This document shows, piece by piece, positions 57,570 through 64,000 of a stretch of DNA of 64,000 bases. The notes beneath the pieces were generated by a model. The model had not been told where the DNA came from and ran no database searches. It worked only from the letters and a program-made list of their open reading frames with translations. Source of the stretch: Diphasiastrum complanatum (lineage: Eukaryota; Streptophyta; Lycopodiopsida; Lycopodiales; Lycopodiaceae); the NCBI GenBank assembly GCA_029204225.1, contig CM055103.1:26646293-26710292 (forward strand), read 5' to 3'. The position numbers and the translations under genes were made by a program. How positions within the stretch are numbered: the first letter of the stretch is position 1; every line of letters begins with the position of its first letter.

Positions 57570-60500
57570 GAGTTGGGCACCCAGCCTCTTCTCTCTTGTT
57601 TCTTGTGGAGATTGATTGATAAGTAGATCTTGGTGACTTGACTCTTGCTTTCCTACATGGTATCAGAGCTATCGGATCTGCAACAAGCTTGTATGCTGGC
57701 GCCCTATCAGAAGAGGAGCTTCTCTGCTTTTTGTTGTGAAATTTCAGCATCCTGCTAATCTTTCCAAGTGGAGTTTGGATAAGCTTTTGTCTCTCTTTTC
57801 AGGTTGAAGGAGGGCGCCCAACAGAGATCTTGGAGGAGCAATTTGTGGCACATAAAAATTAGAATCTCAAATCTGATTTTTATGCAGCCAGTTTTCAGTA
57901 AGTTTTGTTTGGAGGAGGGCGCCCAAAAATATGCTACTGATTTTTGGTTGTGGTGTCTCCTTATCTTGCTGTTTTTGTTTTCAGGTTTGCATTTGTGTAG
58001 GAGGGCGCCCAAAATTCAGCAAACCCTATTCAGGGTTAGGTCAACTTGTGGCTGGAAATTTGCAGATTCTCAGCAAGCAGTAGGGCGCTTTCAACAGCCC
58101 TATTGGAGTGTGTGTTGATCACACTATTTGGCTTCTTAATTGGGTTTCGGTGTAGGCTTCAATCGAAGCTAACCTAATTTTCAAGAAGCTGGTTTTTTTG
58201 TGCAGAAAGACAGCCATCTATCCATTATCTTTTGGGCACTTTGGTTGCAGATTGAAAGACATCTTGTGCTCCTACTTGCTGCAAATTTTTTGAGTAGATT
58301 TGGTTGTGGAAAGGCTCTCTTTCCTATCTACTACAAGCTGAAATTCTGTTGGAGGTAATGGCTAAAGAATCGGAAGCTATCAGTTCTTTGTTTAGTGAAG
58401 ATCGGTTGGATGGCACAAACTACTCCTTGTGGAGTTACATGATGAAGAACCTTCTCATAGCGAAAGGGCTGTGGGATTTGGTCAATGGTGATGAGGAAAG
58501 GCCTCCGTCTTTGGCACCTCCTACACCTCGTGGATCATCATCGTCATCATCTTCTACATCTTCGGAAGAACAAAAGAAGTGGGATAGAAGGGATGCACAA
58601 GCACATTCTATGGTTGCTCTTGCTGTGAAAAGATCTATCTTATCTCATATTAGGTCTTGTAAGACATCTAAAATATTTGGGATACACTTTATACTACGTA
58701 TAGAGTCAAAAATGTAGCAAGAGTGGTGTATCTCAGAAATTGGCTTTCTTTGTTGAAGATGCAAGAAGGGGATCGAGTGACCAATCACTTGACAAAGATC
58801 AAGAATATTCCTGAGGAGCTTCTCAATATTGATGAGATAATTGAGGATGCTCAATTTGTTTCCATTACTCTCAACTCATTACCTTCCTCTTATCTTCCAT
58901 TTGTTTCATCTTTGAGTATCTCTCTTAGGGGACATCAACTCTCCTTTGATGAACTTGGTGAGCTGCTTCTTCAAGAGGAGCAAACGAGGCAAAGGAAGCA
59001 AGGTACAATGTGCGGATAATGCATTTTATTCTGTTCATGAATTTGGAATTGTAGCCATCATTCTGCCTAATGGTCTATTAAGAATGTAGCCATTTTTCTT
59101 AATTGAAATTGGAATTGTAGCCATCATTCTTAAGATCTTGGACAACCAAGTGCGGTGTCGGAGGATCTTGGACAACAAATTGTAAGAAGAGACATGGCTG
59201 TCGGACAGCCCAAAACAGTCCCATGGTGGCTGTTCTCGACTTTGCCGAACAACAAAGTAAGTTCATTTTATGATGGAAAGACACGTGCCTCTACAAAATC
59301 AGTGGACTATGCTGATTTTTCAGATTTTGCTCTTACATCTCATGGAGATGTTGCGGAAGAACCTGTTTTCTATGAGCAAGCCAAGGGAGTAAAATGTTGG
59401 GAGGATGCGATGCAAGATGAGTATGACTCACTTATGAAGAACCAGATTTGGGTTCTTGTTGATCTTCCTCATGGGAAGAAGGCAATCAGTTCTAAATGGG
59501 TATACAAAATCAAGTATAAAGCAGATGGTACCATTGAAAGGTACAAGGCAAGGCTTGTTGCCAAAGGCTATGCTCAGCAAAAGGGGATTGATTATGAGGA
59601 GACTTTTTCTCCTACTGCTCGGATGACTACGATGAGGGTAGTAACCTCTTTGGCTGCCCATTTTGGTTGGCGTTTGCGGCAACTTGACATAAAGACATTC
59701 CTCAATGGTGATCTCAATGAGGAAGTGTACCTTCAACAACCTGCTGGTTTTTTGGTTGAAGGCCAAGAAGATAAAGTTTGTCTTCTCAAGAAGGCACTTT
59801 ATGGACTGAAGCAAGCTCCGAGGATGTGGTATCAAAAGATACATGCCTATTTTTGTGATCGTGGGTTTACTAATAGTCGAATCTACTCTTTATGTCAAGC
59901 GTACTTCAGATTATATCATCATTATTTTGCTTTATGTTGATGATATTATTATTACGGGAAGTAATGAGCAGCAGATTGATGCCGTAATACTTGATCTTGG
60001 TATGGTTTTTGAAACCTCAGATTTAGGCCTATTGCATTTTTATCTTGGTCTTGAATTTGTACAAGAAGGGGCTGGAATTTTCATCTCTGAAGAACGCTAC
60101 ATTGGGCAGAGTTTGAAGCGGTTCAGATGGAAGATTGCAAGCCGGTTGCTACACCTATTGAGACAGGCCTGAAATTAAGTAGTCAAGGTGATGGTGAACT
60201 ATTTGATACTACTTTATATTGTCAAGCTATTGGCTGTCTCATTTACCTATGTAATTCAAGACCGGACATTTCTTATAGTGTCTCACTCATGAGGCAATTC
60301 ATGCATGCCCCAATGACATCACATTGGAAAGCATTGAAGAGGATCTTTCGATATCTTCAAGGAGCAAGAAGTCATGGACTGGTTTTTCCTGCTTGTGATG
60401 ATGCATGTTTGGTTGGTTTTAGTGACTCGGATTGGGGTGGAGATCAAGACACTAGACGCTCTACAAGTGGACGTTGCTTTTTCTATGGAAATTTTGCAAT

Positions 60501-63500
60501 TTCGTGGTCAAGTAAAAAGCAGCCCACTGTTGCTACTTCTTCTAGTGAGGCAGAATATAGAGCGATATTTTCAGCCACAACAGAGTGTTTATGGCTGAGA
60601 AGACTACTTGTTGACATGAAGTTTGGCGAGCCCTCAGCCACTCTTATTTCGAGTGATAGTCAAAGTGCTATTGCCATTGCACGGAATCTTGTTTTTCATG
60701 CGAGGATGAAGCACATCGAGATCCATCATCACTTTGTTCGGGAGAGACTTCATGATGACGACATTTTACTTGAATATTGTCCTACGGAGGATAATATTGC
60801 GGACCTCTTCACTAAGGCGTTGCCTAGAGTCAGATTTGAAGCTTTATGCAAAGCTTTAAATTTGATACCACGTGTTGGTTTTATTACATAGTGAAGATTT
60901 CAGTTTTTGCATTGTTATTTAAGGAGGGTGTTAGAAATAAATGACTATGCTAAAGTTAATCCATAGGTTACTTTGACCCAAAAGGTCGAGATTTGTGTAA
61001 CCATGGGTATTTAGTTATTTAGGCCATCTTAAGTTTGTCTTAAGTTCAGTTGGACCCTTACCAAGTATTACATCTACCTTATCTAGATTCATAATATGAA
61101 AGTCTAATTTATCATTATAGGCTTGTATTTGAATCGGCAGATGTGGGACTATCCGGTCCCAAACTTGGCTTTCCGCTCAGGTTGCCAGCTTCACTGTATA
61201 ACAGTGGCACTTTGCTTTGTTTCCACCTTTAGCCTCTACAACAAATTAGAGTTATTAAAATTATGTGTGGAACCATCATCAAATAAAATTGTTACGGCTT
61301 GGCCACCCACAATCCCCTTCATCTGAATGAGGTCGTGAGGACCAAAAAAAGTCGTATTAAAACAACAATGGTCACACACAAAATTACCAGCAAAGATATG
61401 CTAGAGTTACCTGGCGTCTTAAAAGATGCCCCTTTAGCATCCTTTTCTTTGGACATTCTTTCGCGACATGACCTGGTTCCATGCAATTGAAGCATAAATT
61501 GTCGCTTCTGGCTTTCGTAAAGTAGATCTTTTCTTTGATTTACTAGAACCAGAAGACCTTTCCTTTGCCTTATCCTTCCCTTTCTTTGGAAAGAAAGGCT
61601 TCTTACCCTTTACATCGGGGGTGGTCACTGGCACCGACACTGCAGGTGGGCACCCCGGCACTCTCAGTTAGCACAAGTTAGCATTAACTGAATGTTGCCA
61701 ATTGGTAGGTAATTGGATTATAATGTTGCCCTATGTTAGCTAGAATTTCATATAAACAGAGTCAAAGCTCGTGATTGCATGCCTTAAGTAGATATGTTAG
61801 TAAATTAGCAGTGATTTATTTGCTAGATGTCAGGTTATTGTATAAACCCAAGTGCGGGTTTATTTTTGTAAATAAACGGAATTGCATCATATTATTGCTC
61901 TATGTTAAAAGTTCAATAACATATACTAGCAAATCAGCAATAATCTGTTTGCTAGATGTCAGGTTATCGTATCAACCCAAGTGCTGGTTTGATGCTGTTA
62001 CTTCAAGTTTTAATCGTTGTCTTCGCTGCCATCTGTCTTGTGGAACTTGTGCATGCATGAGCATTTTTTGATTTGGCGGATGGATGGATCAGGCCGATTT
62101 CTTCTACACAGAACGGTAAATGAAAAAACATTGCCTTCACATTTTGCTACGTATCACGTGCTATTGAATCGTTCAGTTGCACTAATAATGACATATTGTT
62201 AACGTTTGGATGACATATGTTTCAATAATGAGAACTTAATCCTCCATTGAAATTTGCAAGCTCATTTGAATCCTGCATTTGCACTGATGGTGACACATTA
62301 GTAGTGTTAAGATGTCATATTACTTTCAATACTGAGCTTAAATCCTCCATTGAAATTTGCAAGCTTATGGTGGGCCATAATGAAGACTGTAATGCGAGTT
62401 TTAATTGTCTTTGCCCATTTCTTGTTTATGCATTGGGAACATTTTAGAGAGACAGCTATATATGCCTTAGGAGTTGGAGCTGCGGGGGCTGATCCAACTG
62501 ATCCACTGGAGCTTCCATATGTTTATCATCCAGATGGACAGCAATTTATCAAGGTTGACTGGAAAGGCCTCTCAGGGCATGTTGGCAAGGATTTCATAAT
62601 ATATTTTTGAGAACTATATTTTTAGTAAACAGTCATCATTTCATGAGAAGTTAGTATCTTTTCAGCCATCTGACTCTTAATGAATGCGACTGCAGGTTTT
62701 ACCCTCATTTGCTGTTATATTACCAGGAAGCACACTGAATATTATGGACAAAGTTCCTGGTTTATAGTGTGTTCATCTGACATCCACTTTCCCTTGTTTT
62801 CTTTGTGTTGCTTCATTTATCAAATCATCTTCGATGTTCAGAGCCTAATTCGCATATTTGACTAGACTTTGGTTGTCCACGATCTAGGTAATCATACCAT
62901 GTAGAAGAGGAATCTAGCTCAGTGCCTTTGAGCACGTTCAAACAGAAGTTATGCATGATAGAATTCAATGAATATGGATTGCTGCATAGTTCAATTGACG
63001 ATGAATCGTTGATACTGCAAATTTTGAACTCTACTTATCACTGGTTCAATTTCAGAGTTATTTCTGTGTGAGCTTCAAGAGTCAAATTCGTCTAGCAAGA
63101 ATCTATTACAATTGGTCAAAAACCTCTATAATCGCTTTCACTTATAACGTACTCCCTTCAACTGCAAGCTTCTGGTGTTTGACTTCTGTCAAGGCCATGC
63201 CTCACTGGGGAATTTTCAAAATTCCCTGGCGATTCAAGAATCGCTGATCCAGTGCGATTATATTTTGAAAACCATCTGATTCAAATCAGATAGAACATGG
63301 GGTCTGAAATTTGCTTGCATAGCTGATTCCTAAAAAGCCGGAGGCTGGTCATTCTGCATTTTCACCCTAAGAGAAGAGTCCAGATGATAGAGTAGGACAT
63401 TCAGACTGTAATTTTGTTTTAGAAGAGTTCTGCAGTCTTGTAATGATTGCTCTGTTTTTTAATCATGCGTTGTTCATAATTGCAATTTGACAGCTATGAT

Positions 63501-63566
63501 CCGAAACTTCTACTGCATGGTGAGCAATTTTTGGAGATATACAAGCCTGTATCTGCTTCTGGAAAA
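44178..63566 (+). CDS. ECH2: Enoyl-CoA hydratase 2, peroxisomal (partial, 3' end off the window)
   Basis: Five exons join without a frame break to about 111 residues. The protein begins [20 protein letters not shown] and continues with [34 protein letters not shown] and [19 protein letters not shown]. These are the signature blocks of the N-terminal hot-dog domain of hydratase 2 (MaoC-like) enzymes, and each has a counterpart in Arabidopsis ECH2. The enzyme hydrates 2E-enoyl-CoA to 3R-hydroxyacyl-CoA (or the reverse) in peroxisomes, used for unsaturated fatty-acid beta-oxidation. The catalytic second hot-dog half and the C-terminal peroxisome signal lie off the window. Intron 1 is about 17.9 kb and holds a nest of transposons; introns 2-4 are 332, 142 and 727 bp. 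All junctions are GT-AG. It is probably functional. Confidence 0.92.
44660..45326 (+). pseudogene. Harbinger transposase, N-terminal part
   Basis: A weakly typical N-terminal frame (44660-45040) is followed, after a stop, by [20 protein letters not shown] and [20 protein letters not shown] with [13 protein letters not shown]. This is the helix-turn-helix region before the DDE domain. Two stops (near 45038 and 45205) break it before the gypsy insertion. Confidence 0.85.
45327..45799 (+). repeat. 5' LTR of the 45327 gypsy element
   Basis: TGTTATGTCCACG...CCCTTACA; contains TATATATCC near 45590. Followed by the primer-binding site TGATATCAGAGC at 45801. Confidence 0.9.
46040..46499 (+). pseudogene. 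Gypsy gag (45327 element)
   Basis: Reads [20 protein letters not shown], a stop in [11 protein letters not shown], then [20 protein letters not shown]. This is the retrotransposon gag domain. The zinc knuckle was not seen; the frame ends at 46497. Confidence 0.85.
46615..47299 (+). pseudogene. Gypsy protease and spacer (45327 element)
   Basis: The active-site motif reads [11 protein letters not shown] where LLDSGATHNFI is normal, so the catalytic Asp is replaced by Glu. A frame break at 46900 is followed by LGYKWLF and the spacer leading to [20 protein letters not shown]. Confidence 0.85.
47344..47986 (+). pseudogene. Gypsy reverse transcriptase (45327 element)
   Basis: [20 protein letters not shown] and [10 protein letters not shown] mark the first motifs; the catalytic box reads LDDIPVYS in another frame near 47641. 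[17 protein letters not shown] and FLGFTVFF follow. At least four frame changes. Confidence 0.88.
48021..49057 (+). pseudogene. Gypsy integrase (45327 element)
   Basis: Zinc-binding part with HECHD-type [10 protein letters not shown] and CKPCQ, then [30 protein letters not shown], a deletion that removes the NDIVSDRD-type stretch, FTGHFW, and [13 protein letters not shown]. The C-terminal part ends [10 protein letters not shown]. The second catalytic Asp is lost. Confidence 0.88.
49070..49160 (+). pseudogene. Chromodomain remnant (45327 element)
   Basis: [20 protein letters not shown] with GLDRG and a stop is the core of a chromodomain as in plant chromoviruses. Confidence 0.75.
49245..49704 (+). 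repeat. 3' LTR of the 45327 gypsy element
   Basis: Closely matches the 5' copy with a few indels; preceded by the purine-rich TTCAAGGGGAGAAGAA. Confidence 0.9.
49705..50370 (+). pseudogene. Harbinger transposase, DDE domain
   Basis: Resumes with [14 protein letters not shown] (first Asp of the DDE domain), [20 protein letters not shown] with a second Asp, [23 protein letters not shown] with a Glu, and [12 protein letters not shown] frame change near 49890 and a stop at 50086 interrupt it. It ends about 18 bp before the gypsy insertion at 50388. Confidence 0.92.
50388..50826 (-). repeat. 3' LTR of the 50388-54944 gypsy element
   Basis: Differs from the 5' copy by a 28-bp extra stretch and a 9-bp missing stretch and a few bases. 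Confidence 0.93.
50827..50840 (-). promoter_or_regulatory. Polypurine tract of the 50388-54944 element
   Basis: AAGGAAGAGGGAA on the minus strand, directly before TGTTAGGGACCC. Confidence 0.85.
50870..51620 (-). pseudogene. Gypsy integrase C-terminus and chromodomain
   Basis: From [20 protein letters not shown] through HNSAKHST-like [55 protein letters not shown], then the chromodomain [20 protein letters not shown]. One stop replaces Trp in the following RWKG. The end [14 protein letters not shown] is near 50865. A deletion joins FTGK to RTNQSMED, which removes the catalytic Glu. Confidence 0.92.
51640..52767 (-). pseudogene. Gypsy RNase H and integrase N-terminal half
   Basis: A 375-residue open frame. 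RNase H has [20 protein letters not shown] near residue 51, [20 protein letters not shown] and [10 protein letters not shown]. Integrase follows with zinc-binding [13 protein letters not shown] and [10 protein letters not shown], then [18 protein letters not shown] (first catalytic Asp) and [14 protein letters not shown]. It stops at KLSK because of a frame change before NDIVSDRD. Confidence 0.95.
52798..53415 (-). pseudogene. Gypsy reverse transcriptase
   Basis: Begins in [18 protein letters not shown] and carries [14 protein letters not shown] (first Asp, residue 51), [13 protein letters not shown] and YLDDILIYS (residues 113-121). All catalytic residues are intact. The N-terminal part is deleted, and a frameshift near 52950 moves the end ([12 protein letters not shown]) to another frame. 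Confidence 0.95.
53410..54263 (-). CDS. Gypsy Gag, open frame (50388-54944 element)
   Basis: About 284 residues of normal Gag: a coiled N-terminus, the gag domain with [15 protein letters not shown] near residue 84, [40 protein letters not shown], a lysine-rich linker and the zinc knuckle [14 protein letters not shown] (Cys260, Cys263, His268, Cys273). It would form the particle and bind RNA. After about residue 275 the frame runs into the deletion joint to reverse transcriptase, so the C-terminus is not native. This is the most complete transposon protein in the window. Confidence 0.9.
54500..54526 (-). promoter_or_regulatory. Primer-binding site of the 50388-54944 element
   Basis: TGGTATGAGAGCCACTGC on the minus strand, two bases from the LTR; a one-base variant of TGGTATCAGAGCC seen at 5820. 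Confidence 0.88.
54527..54944 (-). repeat. 5' LTR of the 50388-54944 gypsy element
   Basis: TGTTAGGGACCC...GTATGTAACA on the minus strand; directly followed by GGGAG. Confidence 0.94.
55027..55459 (-). repeat. 3' LTR of the 55027 gypsy element
   Basis: TGTTACACTCTCTTACTGC at the left and CCCTAACA at the right on the plus strand; then a pyrimidine tract TTCCCTCCCC, the complement of the polypurine tract. Confidence 0.9.
55506..56436 (-). pseudogene. Gypsy RNase H, zinc-binding region and integrase C-terminus (55027 element)
   Basis: Frame 56436-55852 has the end of RNase H ([11 protein letters not shown]) and the integrase zinc part [14 protein letters not shown] deletion then joins YVRKT to [14 protein letters not shown], which removes the whole catalytic core. 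Frame 55877-55506 holds the integrase C-terminus and the chromodomain core with an intact RWKGSSEE. Confidence 0.9.
56437..57164 (-). pseudogene. Gypsy reverse transcriptase and start of RNase H (55027 element)
   Basis: [20 protein letters not shown] and [16 protein letters not shown] at 56981-56616, preceded in another frame by [15 protein letters not shown] at about 57090-57040. The YLDD box is lost to a short deletion near 56990. Cut on the right by the copia LTR. Confidence 0.88.
57165..57657 (+). repeat. 5' LTR of the 57165 copia element
   Basis: TGTTAGAAATAAATGACTAT...TTCCTACA; holds a 60-bp (TC)n run at 57507-57566. Directly followed by the primer-binding site. Confidence 0.93.
57507..57566. 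repeat. (TC)30 microsatellite in the copia LTR
   Basis: Uninterrupted TC run. Confidence 0.97.
57658..57675 (+). promoter_or_regulatory. Primer-binding site of the 57165 copia element
   Basis: TGGTATCAGAGCTATCGG, initiator-Met type, directly at the LTR end. Confidence 0.9.
58358..59019 (+). pseudogene. Copia gag (57165 element)
   Basis: Starts [20 protein letters not shown] and [19 protein letters not shown], the typical copia Gag N-terminus. After a short loss near 58680-58720 it resumes with [20 protein letters not shown] and [14 protein letters not shown], then [15 protein letters not shown]. The zinc knuckle is lost in a deletion. A 24-bp direct repeat with GGAATTGTAGCCATCATTCT lies after it, at about 59040-59135. 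Confidence 0.9.
59155..60891 (+). pseudogene. Copia reverse transcriptase and RNase H (57165 element)
   Basis: Canonical blocks in order: [75 protein letters not shown]; then, after frame changes at about 59850 and 60150, the catalytic [60 protein letters not shown] and the ending [19 protein letters not shown]. Two frameshifts prevent function; motifs are otherwise well kept. Confidence 0.95.
60929..61057 (+). repeat. 3' LTR of the 57165 copia element, truncated
   Basis: First 129 bp of the LTR only; preceded by the purine tract ATTTAAGGAGGG. Truncation point GTTGGACCC joins gypsy protease sequence. Confidence 0.93.
61058..61330 (-). pseudogene. Gypsy aspartic protease (55027 element)
   Basis: Begins [14 protein letters not shown], then FDDGSTHNF, where the active-site Ser is replaced by Asp (normal DSG). 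It ends [13 protein letters not shown]. One stop and frame changes. It shows that the family did code for a protease, which the 50388 copy lost. Confidence 0.78.
61434..61661 (-). pseudogene. Gypsy gag C-terminus (55027 element)
   Basis: [18 protein letters not shown] and SKKRSTL correspond to the linker of the 50388 Gag. A frameshift turns the knuckle region into [14 protein letters not shown]; in the other frame [12 protein letters not shown] is visible. Confidence 0.83.
61662..61797. repeat. Copy of the Harbinger left flank
   Basis: 61737-61800 repeats 44363-44429: both contain AAAGCTCGTGATTGCA and AAGTAGAT(A/G)TGTTAG. The first part may be a subterminal inverted piece of the Harbinger right end, but this is weak. 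Confidence 0.55.
61798..61991. repeat. 129-bp period intronic duplication
   Basis: 61798-61862 and 61927-61991 share TTTGCTAGATGTCAGGTTAT and CAACCCAAGTGC-like blocks. Confidence 0.85.
62093..62115 (+). CDS. ECH2: ECH2 exon 2 (23-nt micro-exon)
   Basis: Between GGATCAG and GTAAATG. It encodes ADFFYTE plus two bases of Arg, completing the nine-residue spacing between PE and the AIYALG motif known from Arabidopsis ECH2. Phase with both neighbours fits. Confidence 0.88.
62177..62367. repeat. 102-bp period intronic duplication
   Basis: 62177-62264 and 62279-62367 share AATCCTCCATTGAAATTTGC and the block before it. It lies in the 332-bp intron between ECH2 exons 2 and 3. Confidence 0.88.
62448..62553 (+). 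CDS. ECH2: ECH2 exon 3
   Basis: 106 nt after ACATTTTAG, ending AAG before GTTGAC. Encodes [20 protein letters not shown] and on to [10 protein letters not shown], the best conserved block of the domain. Confidence 0.95.
62696..62766 (+). CDS. ECH2: ECH2 exon 4
   Basis: 71 nt after CTGCAG, ending TTATA before GTGTGT. Encodes [20 protein letters not shown] and PGL plus two bases; the split codon becomes Tyr with exon 5. Confidence 0.88.
62767..63493. other. ECH2: ECH2 intron 4
   Basis: 727-bp intron without recognised element. Confidence 0.8.
63494..63566 (+). CDS. ECH2: ECH2 exon 5
   Basis: 73 nt after TTGACAG, ending GGAAAA before GTAAGA. Encodes [20 protein letters not shown] and ASGK, the LLHGEQ motif of hydratase 2. 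Confidence 0.94.
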
Positions 63567-64000
63567 GTAAGAATATCTGGTCAGTGTAATGAAACATGGC
63601 TGCTTACTCCATGATACAAATTTTTTCTTTCGAATAGCTGTAATGCTTGTGCTTGGCATCCGGTAATACAATTTTAGTGGAGTATTTCTTATGGTTGGCA
63701 GTTTTAGGAGATGCTTTCTGTTCATCCTGATGCTATCAGATCACTAATTGTATAGTTCAATCACTAAACTGGAGCTGGAAATTTGGTTAAAGTAAAAGAG
63801 ATTTTCTAAACTATGTCATCAATGCAGGGTAACCCATGCTCCATGTTTATAGTTGACTGGATTGTTTTGACCCTCCTTGATTGTTGAATAAACTTAAAAG
63901 TATTGGAGATAATTGTGGAAGTTTGGGGCACATCTTAGAATTGGGCCAAAATATGGTCCAATGTGAAAATTTTGATTAGTTTGGGTGTTGATGCATGCAA
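63567..64000. other. ECH2: ECH2 intron 5, runs off the window
   Basis: No further ECH2 exon was recognised to the window end. Confidence 0.7.

Larger units (their letters stand above)
57165..61057 (+). mobile_element. Ty1/copia element inserted in the 55027 gypsy element
   Basis: The 5' LTR is 493 bp (57165-57657); only the first 129 bp of the 3' LTR (60929-61057) remain. The two copies differ at one base over these 129 bp, so insertion was recent. Gag and reverse transcriptase/RNase H are present; protease and integrase are deleted. Confidence 0.93.
55027..61661 (-). mobile_element. Second gypsy element of the same family, truncated and split by copia
   Basis: A 3' LTR at 55027-55459 matches those of the 50388 element. 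The body reads leftward gag (61661-61434), protease (61330-61058), then the copia insertion, then reverse transcriptase, RNase H and integrase parts (57164-55506). The 5' LTR and most of gag are missing. Reverse transcriptase sequence is missing at the copia joint, too. Confidence 0.88.

Noticed and set aside
57404-57750. Ser-Leu and Arg-Glu repeat proteins
   Set aside because: They are translations of the (TC)n run in the copia LTR.
61662-61730. Right terminal inverted repeat of the Harbinger element
   Set aside because: Only a loose match (CAGTTAGCA) to the subterminal region and no GGGCCTG complement next to TTA or TAA.

Overview
The window is nuclear DNA of a flowering plant. It carries two spliced plant genes with GT-AG introns, angiosperm Ty3/gypsy, Ty1/copia, hAT and PIF/Harbinger elements, and long (CT)n tracts. 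Very long introns packed with old and young transposons recall Amborella or magnoliid genomes, but this placement is inference with low confidence.

Two host genes lie head to head. On the minus strand, a double-RRM RNA-binding protein gene (similar to the Arabidopsis AT4G36960 product) starts at 25154 and runs leftward off the window. Six exons can be rebuilt with intact splice sites and phases: 25154-25128, 16558-16469, 15513-15448, 15349-15284, 14609-14524, 13836-13791 and 2623-2569 (seven blocks if the 27-nt start exon is counted). On the plus strand, an ECH2 gene (peroxisomal enoyl-CoA hydratase 2) starts at 44178 and runs rightward off the window with exons 44178-44237, 62093-62115, 62448-62553, 62696-62766 and 63494-63566. 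Nearly all the remaining sequence is transposon-derived or unexplained intron.

Layout. 1-25127: introns of the RRM gene. The 11-kb intron (2624-13790) holds a complete non-autonomous hAT element (850-1367 lies in the next intron to the left), a decayed hAT transposase gene, an LTR fragment, a copia gag/protease fragment and a decayed gypsy element (7818-11895). The 8.6-kb first intron holds a second small hAT MITE, a degenerate tandem array and several local duplications. 25155-44177: intergenic, with a rearranged copia element split by a solo LTR, a mostly non-coding gypsy element, a tRNA-derived retroposon with target duplications, a telomere-like C/A-rich tract and further copia/LTR remnants. 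44238-62092: the 17.9-kb first intron of ECH2. It contains a PIF/Harbinger element broken by three gypsy insertions, one of which is itself broken by a copia element.

How the parts relate: transposons do not interrupt any exon seen, so both host genes may still work through very long introns. None of the transposon copies looks autonomous; each has frameshifts, missing domains or lost catalytic residues. No new multi-gene system was found. The most distinctive items are a hAT family with palindromic ends, in which the decayed transposase copy and its short derivative sit in the same gene, and the layered nest in the ECH2 intron.
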